The notes under the pieces: generated by a model
Database searches by the model: none
The model's input: only the letters and a program-made list of their open reading frames with translations
Told to the model about the DNA's origin: nothing
In this document: in pieces, positions 24,969 through 33,716 of the stretch
Numbering within the stretch: the first letter of the stretch is position 1
Layout of the letters: each line of letters opens with the position of its first letter
Assembly: GCA_001580565.1 (NCBI GenBank)
Contig: LRBF01000273.1
Location: 1 to 64,000, forward strand
Direction of reading: 5' to 3'
Origin: Caballeronia megalochromosomata
GTDB lineage: Bacteria; Pseudomonadota; Gammaproteobacteria; Burkholderiales; Burkholderiaceae
Length of the DNA stretch: 64,000 nt
Program-made: the position numbers and the translations under genes

Positions 24969-25640
24969 ATGGATACATCGGCCGCGCGCCGCAATATTCT
25001 CGCGCGCATTCGCAGCGCGCAGGGCCGTCACGGCATGCCCGGGCAAGCTGAGCGCGAAGCGGCGCAGGCGTATGTCGAGCAGCACCCCGCGGGCCCGCGT
25101 CCTCCGTTGCCTCAGTCACGAGACGAGTTGATCGCGCGCTTCAGGCTCGAAGCCGAACGTCTTTCCACGACCGTCGCCGAAGTGGAATCGCTCGCGGATG
25201 CGCCCGCCGAAGCCGCGCGCTATCTTCAGTCGCTGAATCTTCCCGTCGATGTCGTCGCGTGGCCAGCACTCGCCGATCTGCCCTGGGCGCAAGCGGGCAT
25301 TCAGGCGGCGCTGCGCAAGCCGGCCGACGCCGATCTCGTCGGCATCACGGGCTGTTTTTGCGCGACGGCCGAAACCGGTTCGCTCGTGCTGCTCTCCGGC
25401 GCCGATACGCCCGCGTCCGGCGCGCTTCTGCCTCAGACGCATATCGCGATCGTGCCGGCGTCGCGTATCGTCGCAGCGCATGAAGAAGCGTTCGCGTTGA
25501 TGCGCGCCGAGCGCGGCGAGCTGCCGCGCGCGGTGAACTTCGTGTCGGGGCCGTCGCGCACCGGCGATATCGAACAGACCATCGTGCTCGGGGCGCATGG
25601 GCCGTATCGCGTGCATGTGATCATCGTGCGCGGAGCCTGA
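24969..25640 (+). CDS. second LutC/YkgG-like LUD-domain protein
   Basis: 223 residues. A short N-terminal helix (NILARIRSAQGR, the same pattern as the LutC start) precedes a LUD domain with the motif ATAETGSLVLLSGADTP and the C-terminal SGPSRTGDIEQTIVLGAHGP. It resembles LutC but is not next to lutA or lutB. Instead it is 5 nt upstream of an ion antiporter and begins a four-gene run ending in rmuC. The LUD fold suggests a role in organic-acid oxidation; the adjoining 2-hydroxyacid dehydrogenase supports that, but the actual substrate is unknown. Confidence 0.85.
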   Translation: MDTSAARRNILARIRSAQGRHGMPGQAEREAAQAYVEQHPAGPRPPLPQSRDELIARFRLEAERLSTTVAEVESLADAPAEAARYLQSLNLPVDVVAWPALADLPWAQAGIQAALRKPADADLVGITGCFCATAETGSLVLLSGADTPASGALLPQTHIAIVPASRIVAAHEEAFALMRAERGELPRAVNFVSGPSRTGDIEQTIVLGAHGPYRVHVIIVRGA

Positions 25641-25645
25641 ACACG

Positions 25646-27058
25646 ATGCGGCGTCTCGTTTCCGGCGCGGTGGGCGCGGCGCTGACGCTGATCGCCGCGC
25701 CAGTCTTCGCGGCGACGCTCGACGGCGCAACGCTCCCGGCCACGTGGGGTATCCCGTTCGTCGGCGTGCTGCTTTCCATCGCGGTGTTTCCGCTCATCGC
25801 GCCGAAGCTCTGGCATCACCACTTCGGCAAGATCGCGGCCGCGTGGGCTGCAGCGTTTCTCGCGCCGTTCGCGCTCGCCTTCGGACCCGGCACGGCAGGC
25901 AGCGTGCTGATCCACGCCATGCTCGAAGAATACGTGCCGTTCATCGTCCTGCTCGCGTCGCTCTATACGGTGGCGGGCGGCATCTGCGTGCGCGGCAATC
26001 TGCACGGCTCGGCGCGCCTCAATACCGGGCTGCTCGCACTCGGCACCGCGCTCGCGAGCATCATGGGCACGACGGGCGCGGCCATGCTGCTGATCCGTCC
26101 GCTTCTGCGCGCGAACGACAATCGCAGGCATGTCGTGCACGTCGTCGTGTTCTTCATTTTTCTCGTCGCGAACGCGGGCGGCTCGCTCACGCCGCTCGGT
26201 GATCCGCCGCTCTTTCTCGGCTTTCTGAACGGCGTCGGCTTCTTCTGGACGACGGTGCATCTCGCGCTGCCGATGCTCTTCGTCTGCGCCGTGCTGCTCA
26301 TCGTGTTCCATGTGCTCGACAGCTACTACTGGCGACGGCACGACGCGCGATCCGCGTTTCTCGACCCGACACCCGACACACCGCCGCTCGGTATCGACGG
26401 CAAGATCAACTTCGCGCTGCTCGCGGTCATCGTCGTGCTCGTGCTGACGAGCGGCATATGGAAACCCGGCATCGCGGTCGACGTGTTCGGCACGCAGGTG
26501 CAATTGCAGAATCTCGTGCGCGACGTGCTGCTCGCCGCCGTGCTGCTGGCTTCGCTCGCGCTCACGCCGAAAAGCGCGCGCGCGGGCAACGCGTTCGACT
26601 GGGCGCCCATCCAGGAAGTGGCGAAGCTGTTCGCGGCGATATTCGTCACCATCGCGCCCGTCATCACGATCCTGCGCGCGGGCGAGGCGGGCGCCTTCGC
26701 GGGCATCGTGCACGCGGTGTCGGATGCGCACGGCAAGCCGGTCGACATCGCCTATTTCTGGGCGACGGGTCTGCTGTCCTCGTTCCTCGACAATGCGCCG
26801 ACCTATCTCGTCTTCTTCAATCTCGCGGGCGGCGACGCCCGCACGCTCATGACCACTGGCGCCACCACGCTCGCCGCCATCTCGGCGGGCGCGGTCTTCA
26901 TGGGCGCGAACACGTATATCGGCAACGCGCCGAATTTCATGGTGAAGGCGATCGCCGAATCGCGCGGCGTGCGCATGCCGGGTTTCTTCGGCTACATGGC
27001 ATGGTCGGGCGCGGTCCTTCTGCCGCTTTTCGCCGTTCTGGGCTGGCTATTTTTCTAG
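25646..27058 (+). CDS. sodium:proton antiporter / ion transporter superfamily membrane protein (NhaD/CitM-like)
   Basis: 470 residues with about eleven or twelve hydrophobic segments and a possible cleavable N-terminal signal (residues 1-23). It contains NAGGSLTPLGDPPLFLGFLNG, the intramembrane Gly/Pro-rich motif of the ion transporter superfamily, repeated in diverged form as LLSSFLDNAPTYLVFFNLAGG. Relatives are annotated as Na+/H+ antiporters or citrate transporters. The neighbouring LUD protein and 2-hydroxyacid dehydrogenase make organic-acid transport a fair alternative. It lies 5 nt after the LUD gene. Confidence 0.85.
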   Translation: MRRLVSGAVGAALTLIAAPVFAATLDGATLPATWGIPFVGVLLSIAVFPLIAPKLWHHHFGKIAAAWAAAFLAPFALAFGPGTAGSVLIHAMLEEYVPFIVLLASLYTVAGGICVRGNLHGSARLNTGLLALGTALASIMGTTGAAMLLIRPLLRANDNRRHVVHVVVFFIFLVANAGGSLTPLGDPPLFLGFLNGVGFFWTTVHLALPMLFVCAVLLIVFHVLDSYYWRRHDARSAFLDPTPDTPPLGIDGKINFALLAVIVVLVLTSGIWKPGIAVDVFGTQVQLQNLVRDVLLAAVLLASLALTPKSARAGNAFDWAPIQEVAKLFAAIFVTIAPVITILRAGEAGAFAGIVHAVSDAHGKPVDIAYFWATGLLSSFLDNAPTYLVFFNLAGGDARTLMTTGATTLAAISAGAVFMGANTYIGNAPNFMVKAIAESRGVRMPGFFGYMAWSGAVLLPLFAVLGWLFF

Positions 27059-27067
27059 GAGCAATCG

Positions 27068-28048
27068 ATGAAGAAGGTACTTGTCGCGCGTCCCACCTTT
27101 CCCGATGTGATCGAGCGCCTGAAACAGCATTTCGACGTCGACGTGAACCTCGGCGACGTGCTCCCACAGGAAGAATTCGCGCGCCGTATCGCCGACAAGG
27201 ACGGCGCGTTCACCGCGGGCGAGTGGGTCGGCGAGAAGGAACTGGCGGGCGCGCCGAACCTGAAAGTCGTCGCGAACATGGCGGTCGGCTACAACAACTT
27301 CGACATGAAGGCCTTCGACGCGCACAAGGTGCTCGGCACCAACACGCCGAACGTGCTGAACGAAACCACTGCCGATTTCGGCTGGGCGCTGATGATGGCG
27401 GCCGCGCGCCGCGTCACCGAATCCGAGCACTATCTGCGCGCGGGCAAGTGGCAGAAGTGGTCGTTCGATTCGTTCCTCGGCACCGATGTGTACGGCTCGA
27501 CGCTCGGCGTGATTGGCATGGGCCGCATCGGCCAGGCGCTCGCGCGGCGGGCGAGCGGCTTCAACATGCGCGTGATCTATCACAACCGCTCGCGTGTCGC
27601 GCCCGAGATCGAGACGGAGTTGAACGCCGAGTACGCGTCGAAAGAAGACCTGCTCAGGCGCGCCGATCACGTCGTGCTCGTGCTGCCGTACACGAAGGAG
27701 AACCACCACACGATCGGCGCGTCCGAACTCGCGCTCATGAAGCCGAGCGCGACGCTCACGAATATCGCACGCGGCGGCATCGTCGATGACGCCGCGCTGA
27801 TCGTCGCGTTGCGCGAGAAGCGTATCGCGGCGGCGGGCATCGACGTGTTCGAGGGCGAGCCGAACTTCAACCCGGATTTCATGCTCCTCGACAACGTGGT
27901 GCTGACGCCGCACATCGCGAGCGCGACCGAGAGCACGCGCCGCGCGATGGCCAATCTCGCGGCGGACAACCTCATCGCCGCGCTGGGCGAAGGACCGCGC
28001 GCTGGCAATCCGCCCAACCCGATCAATCCGGACGTGCTGAAGAAATGA
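27068..28048 (+). CDS. D-2-hydroxyacid dehydrogenase (glyoxylate/hydroxypyruvate reductase type)
   Basis: 326 residues. It has a substrate-binding half with VVANMAVGYNNFD, a Rossmann fold with GVIGMGRIGQALARR, the NAD-family NIARGGIVDDAAL with the catalytic Arg, the Glu-containing GIDVFEGEP and the catalytic His in LTPHIASAT. It reduces a 2-oxoacid to the D-2-hydroxyacid, most likely glyoxylate or hydroxypyruvate, using NAD(P)H. Its GRI-type nucleotide motif does not settle the cofactor. It follows the transporter by 9 nt and overlaps rmuC by 4 nt, so it belongs to the same operon. Confidence 0.92.
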   Translation: MKKVLVARPTFPDVIERLKQHFDVDVNLGDVLPQEEFARRIADKDGAFTAGEWVGEKELAGAPNLKVVANMAVGYNNFDMKAFDAHKVLGTNTPNVLNETTADFGWALMMAAARRVTESEHYLRAGKWQKWSFDSFLGTDVYGSTLGVIGMGRIGQALARRASGFNMRVIYHNRSRVAPEIETELNAEYASKEDLLRRADHVVLVLPYTKENHHTIGASELALMKPSATLTNIARGGIVDDAALIVALREKRIAAAGIDVFEGEPNFNPDFMLLDNVVLTPHIASATESTRRAMANLAADNLIAALGEGPRAGNPPNPINPDVLKK

Positions 28049-29493
28049 CGGAACTGTTGTATGGCGCGCTCGCCTTGCTGGCGATCGCGCTGGTCGTGTC
28101 GCTCGTTGCGCTCGTCATCGCGATGCGGCGCAACCCGAACTCGCAGATCGATGATGAATTCGAGGCGCTCACCGATCGCGTGAACGACATGGGCGAGGCG
28201 CACGCGCGCGCGCAGGAGCGGCTCGAACGCGGGCTGCGCGGCGACATTGCCGAGAGCGCGCGCGTGTCGCGCATGGAAGCGCAAAGCGGGTTCACGCAAT
28301 TCCATCAGACGCTCGCGACGCAACTGGCGAGCACGTCGAACGTGCAGAACGCGCAGTTCGACGCGCTCGCGCAGCAACTCGCGCAACAAAGCCAGCAGGC
28401 GCGCGAGGATCAAGGCAATGCGCTGAAGCGCTTCGCCGATTCCGTGTCGCTGCATCTGTCGCAGATGTCGGAGGCGAACGAGCGGCGGCTCGGCGAAGTG
28501 CGCGCGACGCTCGAAGCGCGCCTCAAGGACATCGAAGCCAACAACGCGACGAAGCTCGACGAGATGCGCCGCACCGTCGACGAAAAGCTGCACGCGACGC
28601 TCGAACAGCGCTTGGGCGAATCGTTCAAGCTCGTGTCGGACCGGCTGGAGCAGGTGCATCGCGGGCTCGGCGAGATGCAGACGCTCGCGGCCGGCGTCGG
28701 TGATCTCAAGAAGGTGCTCACCAACGTCAAGACGCGCGGCATTTGGGGTGAAGTGCAGCTCGAATCGCTGCTGGAGCAATTGCTTACGCCGGACCAGTAC
28801 GCGAAGAATGTCGCGACGATCCCGAAGAGCAACGAGCGCGTCGAGTTCGCGATCAGGCTGCCCGGCCGCCACGACGCGCCGGGCGCGCCGGGCGATGCGG
28901 CTACGCCCGTGTGGTTGCCCATCGACGCGAAATTTCCGCGCGAGGATTACGAGCGTCTGATCGACGCGCAGGAGCGGGCGGACGTGGCCGGCATCGAGAA
29001 CGCGTCGCGCGCGCTCGAAGGGCGCTTGCGCGCGGAAGCGAAGTCGATCGCGCAGAAGTACGTCGCGCCGCCACACACCACGGACTTCGCGCTGCTCTTT
29101 CTGCCGACCGAAGGACTCTACGCGGAAGTGCTGCGCCGCCCGGGCCTGAGCGACGCGCTGCAGCGCGAACATCGCGTGACCATCGCCGGGCCGACAACGC
29201 TGACCGCGCTGCTCAACAGCTTGCAGATGGGGTTCCGCACGCTCGCCATCGAGAAGCGTTCGAGCGAAGTGTGGCAGGTGCTTGGCGCGGTGAAGACCGA
29301 GTTCGGCAAGTTCGGCGAAGTGCTGGCGAGAACGAAGTCGCAGCTCGAAACCGTCACGCGCTCGATCGAAGCGGCGCAGACGCGCACGCGGCAGATGGAC
29401 CGGCGCCTGCGCGATGTCGAGGCGTTGCCGGGAGAACAGGCGGCGGGGTTGTTGGGGGACGCGTCATCGCCCGTGGGCGACGACGACATCTGA
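28045..29493 (+). CDS. rmuC: RmuC family DNA recombination protein
   Basis: 482 residues. An N-terminal membrane segment (residues ~4-24) is followed by a long coiled coil (~30-210) and the RmuC nuclease-like domain (GIWGEVQLESLLEQLLTP, WLPIDAKFPREDYERL, FLPTEGLYAEVL and IAGPTTLTALLNSLQMGFR). It has a PD-(D/E)XK-like core and, in E. coli, limits rearrangements at inverted repeats. That is worth noting given the large inverted repeat at 62.5 kb, although no direct link is shown. It overlaps the dehydrogenase gene through ATGA. Confidence 0.95.
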   Translation: MTELLYGALALLAIALVVSLVALVIAMRRNPNSQIDDEFEALTDRVNDMGEAHARAQERLERGLRGDIAESARVSRMEAQSGFTQFHQTLATQLASTSNVQNAQFDALAQQLAQQSQQAREDQGNALKRFADSVSLHLSQMSEANERRLGEVRATLEARLKDIEANNATKLDEMRRTVDEKLHATLEQRLGESFKLVSDRLEQVHRGLGEMQTLAAGVGDLKKVLTNVKTRGIWGEVQLESLLEQLLTPDQYAKNVATIPKSNERVEFAIRLPGRHDAPGAPGDAATPVWLPIDAKFPREDYERLIDAQERADVAGIENASRALEGRLRAEAKSIAQKYVAPPHTTDFALLFLPTEGLYAEVLRRPGLSDALQREHRVTIAGPTTLTALLNSLQMGFRTLAIEKRSSEVWQVLGAVKTEFGKFGEVLARTKSQLETVTRSIEAAQTRTRQMDRRLRDVEALPGEQAAGLLGDASSPVGDDDI

Positions 29494-29494
29494 T

Positions 29495-29986
29495 TCAGCC
29501 GGCGAGGCGTTCGAGCGGCTCGCCCGTCACGCGCACGATGCGCCAGTCGGGCAGCACTGTCGCGCCCATTTTCTCGTAGAAGTCGATGGCGTTCTGATTC
29601 CAGTCGAGCACGGACCACTCGAAGCGGCCGCACTGGCGTTCGATCGCGAGCGCGGCGAGCCGCTTCAGCATCAGCGTGCCGAGACCGCTGCCGCGCATCG
29701 ACGGGCGCACGTACAGGTCTTCGAGATAGAGACCACGTTTGCCGAGGAAGGTCGAGAAATTCTGAAAAAAGAGCGCATAGCTCACGATTTCGCCATTCTG
29801 CTCCGCGACGAGCGCTTCCGCGGCGGGACGCGCGCCGAAGAGGGCCTCGTGCACGCCTTCTTCGGTCGCGATGAACAGATGCGTGAGCTTTTCGAACTCC
29901 GCGAGCTCGTACATCAGGCCGAAGATGGCGGCGACGTCGGCGGGCGTGGCCGCGCGGATCGCGGCATCCCCGTTCGCGGCGCTCAT
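29495..29986 (-). CDS. GNAT family N-acetyltransferase
   Basis: 163 residues with the acetyl-CoA-binding motif RPSMRGSGLGTLMLKRLA, the preceding strand YLEDLYVRP and the C-terminal RFEWSVLDWNQNAIDFYEKMG. This last pattern resembles diamine (spermidine/thialysine) acetyltransferases of the SSAT2 type. It transfers acetyl from acetyl-CoA to an amine. The ATG at 29986 has GGAGGAA just upstream and overlaps the stop of the preceding membrane-protein gene. It converges on rmuC with a 1-nt gap. Confidence 0.9.
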   Translation of the reverse strand: MSAANGDAAIRAATPADVAAIFGLMYELAEFEKLTHLFIATEEGVHEALFGARPAAEALVAEQNGEIVSYALFFQNFSTFLGKRGLYLEDLYVRPSMRGSGLGTLMLKRLAALAIERQCGRFEWSVLDWNQNAIDFYEKMGATVLPDWRIVRVTGEPLERLAG

Positions 29987-30258
29987 GCTTCCTCCGGCGC
30001 GTCGGACAACACGATCTCGATGCCGCCGAAACGCGACGCCACCCAGTTGTACGCGTGACACGCGATCCACAACAGGATGAAACCGAGAATCGCGTTGAGC
30101 AGCAGCGCGCTCGTGACGGTGCTCACTTCCACGGAGCCGTATCGCACGAACGCGACCACGACGCCGAGCAGCACGATAGGCACGCTGAAGGTCAGGTACA
30201 CGAGGATCAGCGCCTTGGCGGTCTGTCCCGGTGCAATAAATGAGATCTGCTTTTTCAT
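29983..30258 (-). CDS. small two-helix membrane protein
   Basis: 91 residues. Two transmembrane helices (residues ~16-40 and ~48-72) are joined by a short loop, followed by a conserved-looking YNWVASRFGGIEIVL segment. That ending resembles small DUF3566-type membrane proteins, but the match is from memory and uncertain. It is translationally coupled to the acetyltransferase (ATGA overlap at 29983-29986), so the two products may act together. No function is known. Confidence 0.75.
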   Translation of the reverse strand: MKKQISFIAPGQTAKALILVYLTFSVPIVLLGVVVAFVRYGSVEVSTVTSALLLNAILGFILLWIACHAYNWVASRFGGIEIVLSDAPEEA

Positions 30259-30322
30259 GGATGGAAAGCCCCGTCTATCGATGTAGGAATGTCTGGTCTG
30301 GCGACGTTCGTTGCGGCGCCCG

Positions 30323-31627
30323 TCAGATCAGGCCGTCGAACGGCACGATCTCGACTTCGTCGCCCGCGTCGATGTCGCCGCGTGCGTGCTCCAGCACGAT
30401 GAAGCAGTTGGCTTCGCTCATCGAGCTGAGCACGCCGGATCCTTGCGGGCCGGTCGTGACGGCGCGAAAACGGCCGTCGTCGTCACGCGTGGCGATGCCG
30501 CGCTGAAACTCCGTGCGGCCCGCGCGTTTCCTGATCGGCTCGGCGGCGATCGCGCGGATGACCGTGAGCGGCTGCCGCGCCGCGCCCGACATCGCGAGCA
30601 GCGCCTCGCGCACGATGAAGTAAAACGTTGCCATCACGGCGACCGGATTGCCCGGCAAGCCGAAAAAGAGCGCCGACTTGCCCGTGCCCGCGCGCTCGCC
30701 CGACCACAGGCGGCCGAACGCGAGCGGCCGGCCGGGGCGCATCGCGATCTTCCAGAAGGCGACGTCGCCGAGCAAATTCATCAGCTCGCGCGTGAAGTCC
30801 GCATCGCCGACCGACACGCCGCCCGAACTGATGACGACATCCGCACTTTCGGTCGCATGGCGCAGCGCGCGGTCGAGCGACGTGCGGTCGTCGCGCACGA
30901 TGCCGAGATCGACCGTTTCGACGCCGAGCCGCTCGAGCATCGCAAAGAGCGTGTAGCGGTTGCTGTCGTAGACGCTGCCCGGGCTCAGCGTGTCGCCGAC
31001 CGAGCGCAATTCGTCGCCCGTCGAAAAGAACGCGACGGTGAGGCGCTTGCGAACGCAGACTTCGCCGATGCCGAGCGACGCGAGCAAACCGAGATCCGAC
31101 GCGCGCACGATGCGGCCGGCGAGCAGCGCCGGCTTGCCTTTCGCGAGATCCTCGCCCGCGAGGCGGCGGTTCTGGCCTACGTGCAGCGTCGCAGTGGAAA
31201 AGCGGATCGCGGCGCCTTCGCGCGTGACGAGCTCCTGCGGCACGACCGTATCGCAGCCCGGCGGGATGAGCGCGCCCGTCATGATGCGCACGCACTGGTC
31301 CGTGCCCGGCGTGCTTTCAAACGGCCGTCCGGCGAGCGCCGTGCCCGCGACGGTCAGGTCGAGCGTATCGCCGCCGTGCGAGAGCGCAGCGCCTGCGAAC
31401 GCGTAGCCGTCCATCGCGGAGTTGTCGAACGCGGGTACATCGATGGGCGAGATCACGTCTTCGGCGAGCACGCGGCCGAGCGCGTCGCGCAATCCCACGC
31501 GCTCGACCTGCGCGTCCCCCGCGCGCGGCATGGCCCACTGACGCACGATGTCCTGCGCCGCTTCGACAGGCAGCGCATTCGGATCGTAATGGGCGATGCA
31601 GGCGGAGAATTCCTTGGACGTGGTCAT
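30323..31627 (-). CDS. moeA: molybdopterin molybdenumtransferase
   Basis: 434 residues. MoeA inserts molybdate into adenylylated molybdopterin in the last step of molybdenum cofactor synthesis. The domains are recognisable from PAFDNSAMDGYAF, RIMTGALIPPGCDTVVPQE, the MoCF-type FFSTGDELRSVGD, ISSGGVSVGDADFT and FFGLPGNPVAVMATF. The ATG at 31627 begins the family-like MTTSKEFS. It is the last gene of the moaA-mobA-moeA series, with a 135-nt gap after mobA. Confidence 0.95.
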   Translation of the reverse strand: MTTSKEFSACIAHYDPNALPVEAAQDIVRQWAMPRAGDAQVERVGLRDALGRVLAEDVISPIDVPAFDNSAMDGYAFAGAALSHGGDTLDLTVAGTALAGRPFESTPGTDQCVRIMTGALIPPGCDTVVPQELVTREGAAIRFSTATLHVGQNRRLAGEDLAKGKPALLAGRIVRASDLGLLASLGIGEVCVRKRLTVAFFSTGDELRSVGDTLSPGSVYDSNRYTLFAMLERLGVETVDLGIVRDDRTSLDRALRHATESADVVISSGGVSVGDADFTRELMNLLGDVAFWKIAMRPGRPLAFGRLWSGERAGTGKSALFFGLPGNPVAVMATFYFIVREALLAMSGAARQPLTVIRAIAAEPIRKRAGRTEFQRGIATRDDDGRFRAVTTGPQGSGVLSSMSEANCFIVLEHARGDIDAGDEVEIVPFDGLI

Positions 31628-31762
31628 GAATCGGCGTGGATCGCGGCCGGAATCCGGCGAAGAAGCAGCCACGAGGCCGCGCGTTGGTTGAGCGCCCGAA
31701 CGCCGGATGGCCACAATGGCGCACGTGAGCGGACAGTCGGGTTGTCAGTTGAGTTGAATGAG

Positions 31763-32383
31763 TCAGCGGCGTTCCAGCTCGGCCAGCTGCTGTAAATCAT
31801 TGATATTGTAAAACGCGCGTTCGTCGTGAAATCGGACTTCCGCCGCCTTGTGGCGCGCGTACCACGCGCGTACCTTGCGTTCGCCCGCGTCGAGCCAGGC
31901 GTCGAGATCGTCGGCGAGCGAGGTGCGCACGAGGGCGAAAACCGGATGCGCCGTGACCTCTCCGGAGGCATCGATTGTTGCGGCATACGCAACATCGCCG
32001 CCATGCGCGTCGAGCGCCTGCATCAGCGCGGCGCCGATATGTTCATCGACGAAAGGCGCATCGCAAGGCGCGGTCAGTACGTATTCGGTGTTCGCGGCGC
32101 GCAGTGCCGCGGCGATGCCCGCGAGCGGTCCGGGATAATCCGCGCGCGTGTCCGGGATGACGCGCGCGCCGAACGCGGCGGCGAGGCGCGCGTAGTCGTC
32201 GATCGAACGGTTCGCGCTGATCAGAAGCGCGCCCGCCTGAGGCGCCATGCGCCGCATCACATGCAGCGCGAGGGGCTCGCCGCGAAACGGCTGCATGCCC
32301 TTGTCGATGCCGCCCATGCGCGCGCCGCGTCCGCCCGCGAGCACGAGTGCGGTGACATTCGAGGATGAACGAGCGTTCGGCAC
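31763..32383 (-). CDS. mobA: molybdenum cofactor guanylyltransferase
   Basis: 206 residues. MobA adds GMP from GTP to Mo-molybdopterin, giving the dinucleotide form used by many bacterial oxidoreductases. It shows LVLAGGRGARMGGIDKGM for nucleotide binding, DTRADYPGPLAGIAAAL and the metal-binding LTAPCDAPFV. The start is taken as the GTG at 32381-32383, 16 nt after the moaA stop and ~10 residues before the glycine-rich loop. A longer reading from 32533 would overlap moaA heavily. Confidence 0.94.
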   Translation of the reverse strand: MPNARSSSNVTALVLAGGRGARMGGIDKGMQPFRGEPLALHVMRRMAPQAGALLISANRSIDDYARLAAAFGARVIPDTRADYPGPLAGIAAALRAANTEYVLTAPCDAPFVDEHIGAALMQALDAHGGDVAYAATIDASGEVTAHPVFALVRTSLADDLDAWLDAGERKVRAWYARHKAAEVRFHDERAFYNINDLQQLAELERR

Positions 32384-32399
32384 GAGCGATCCGCCGCGC

Positions 32400-33506
32400 T
32401 CAGCCGCCGATGTACGACATTTCGACGCGACGCGCATCTTCGCGCGATGGCGCTGATGCACTGCCGCGCAGTTGCGAATAGCGGTCGCCGCGCGCCGCCC
32501 AGATGCGCGCGACGGCGGTGGCGACGTCTTCATCGCTCGCGCCGCTGCGGATCAGGCCGCGCAGGTCGTGGCCGGACACCGCGAAGAGACACAGATAGAG
32601 CTTGCCTTCGGTCGAGAGCCGCGCGCGCGTGCAGGAGTCGCAAAACGCGCGGGTGACGCTGGAAATCACGCCGATTTCGCCGCTGCCGTCGCGGTAGCCC
32701 CAGCGCTGCGCTGTCTCGGCTGCGGTATGCGCCTCGAGCGGTTCGAGCGGGAAATGCGCGTCGATACGCTCGACCACCTGTGCCGACGGCAGCACGTCGC
32801 TCATGTTCCAGCCATTCGATGCACCGACATCCATGTATTCGATGAAGCGCAGCACCGCGCCGCTGCCTTTGAAATGGCGCGCCATCGGCACGATTTCCTG
32901 ATCGTTCGTGCCGCGCTTCACGACCATGTTCACCTTGATCGGATCGAGCCCGGCGGCCTGCGCCGTTTCGATGCCGTTCAGCACGTCGGCGACGGCGAAA
33001 TCGGCGTCGTTCATGCGGCGAAAGAGGGCGTCGTCGAGCGCGTCCAGGCTGACCGTGACACGCGTCAGGCCCGCGTCCTTCAGGGACCGGGCCTTGCGCG
33101 CGAGCAGCGACCCGTTCGTGGTGAGCGTCAGGTCGAGCGGGCGGCCTTCCGGCGTGCGCAGGAGCGCGAGCCGCTCGATCAGGAATTCGATGTTCTTGCG
33201 CAGAAGCGGCTCGCCGCCCGTCAGACGGATTTTCTCGACGCCATGCGCGACGAACACGCGCGCGAGCCGCTCGATTTCCTCGAACGAGAGCAGGGCGGCG
33301 TGCGGAAGAAACTGGTAATCCTTGTCGAACACATCGCGCGGCATGCAGTACACGCAGCGGAAATTGCAGCGGTCCGTCACTGAAATGCGCAGGTCGCGCA
33401 GCGGACGCGCGAGCGTGTCCGTGAGCAGTCCGGACGGCGACGTCGCCACGCCGGAGAAATCCGGAATTGCGGTGACGTTGGCGAGAGGAATGATGCGTCG
33501 GGACAT
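32400..33506 (-). CDS. moaA: GTP 3',8-cyclase, radical SAM
   Basis: 368 residues. It starts molybdenum cofactor synthesis by rearranging GTP with a S-adenosylmethionine-derived radical. The N-terminal cluster motif CNFRCVYC is followed by [11 protein letters not shown]. The C-terminal second 4Fe-4S cluster is ligated by [19 protein letters not shown]. The usual double-Gly C-terminus (SYIGG) is present. The ATG at 33506 (MSRRIIPL) gives a family-length protein; the in-frame codon at 33647 lies inside the rne terminator region. It is the first of three molybdenum cofactor genes. Confidence 0.95.
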   Translation of the reverse strand: MSRRIIPLANVTAIPDFSGVATSPSGLLTDTLARPLRDLRISVTDRCNFRCVYCMPRDVFDKDYQFLPHAALLSFEEIERLARVFVAHGVEKIRLTGGEPLLRKNIEFLIERLALLRTPEGRPLDLTLTTNGSLLARKARSLKDAGLTRVTVSLDALDDALFRRMNDADFAVADVLNGIETAQAAGLDPIKVNMVVKRGTNDQEIVPMARHFKGSGAVLRFIEYMDVGASNGWNMSDVLPSAQVVERIDAHFPLEPLEAHTAAETAQRWGYRDGSGEIGVISSVTRAFCDSCTRARLSTEGKLYLCLFAVSGHDLRGLIRSGASDEDVATAVARIWAARGDRYSQLRGSASAPSREDARRVEMSYIGG

Positions 33507-33636
33507 GATGGCTCGGGGATCGGCTCGGCCACTGCGGCCTTGTTCGAATGATGGTTCCATTTTAGCGGAAGCGGGACCTACGGACGTACTGCGCGAGGTC
33601 GCGGTTTTCCCTCGGTTCTTGTTTGCTGCGGGATAA

Positions 33637-33667
33637 AAAAACGCCATCGACCGGGATCGATGGCGTT
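33637..33667 (-). terminator. terminator after rne
   Basis: An 11-bp perfect stem AACGCCATCGA/TCGATGGCGTT (33640-33650 and 33657-33667) is flanked by A and T runs on both sides. On the minus strand it ends rne, whose stop is 50 nt upstream, and isolates it from moaA. Confidence 0.9.
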
Positions 33668-33716
33668 TTTCTGTTTCTGCCGGTTCACCGAGGCGAACCG
33701 GCTCGCGCGAGCGCGC

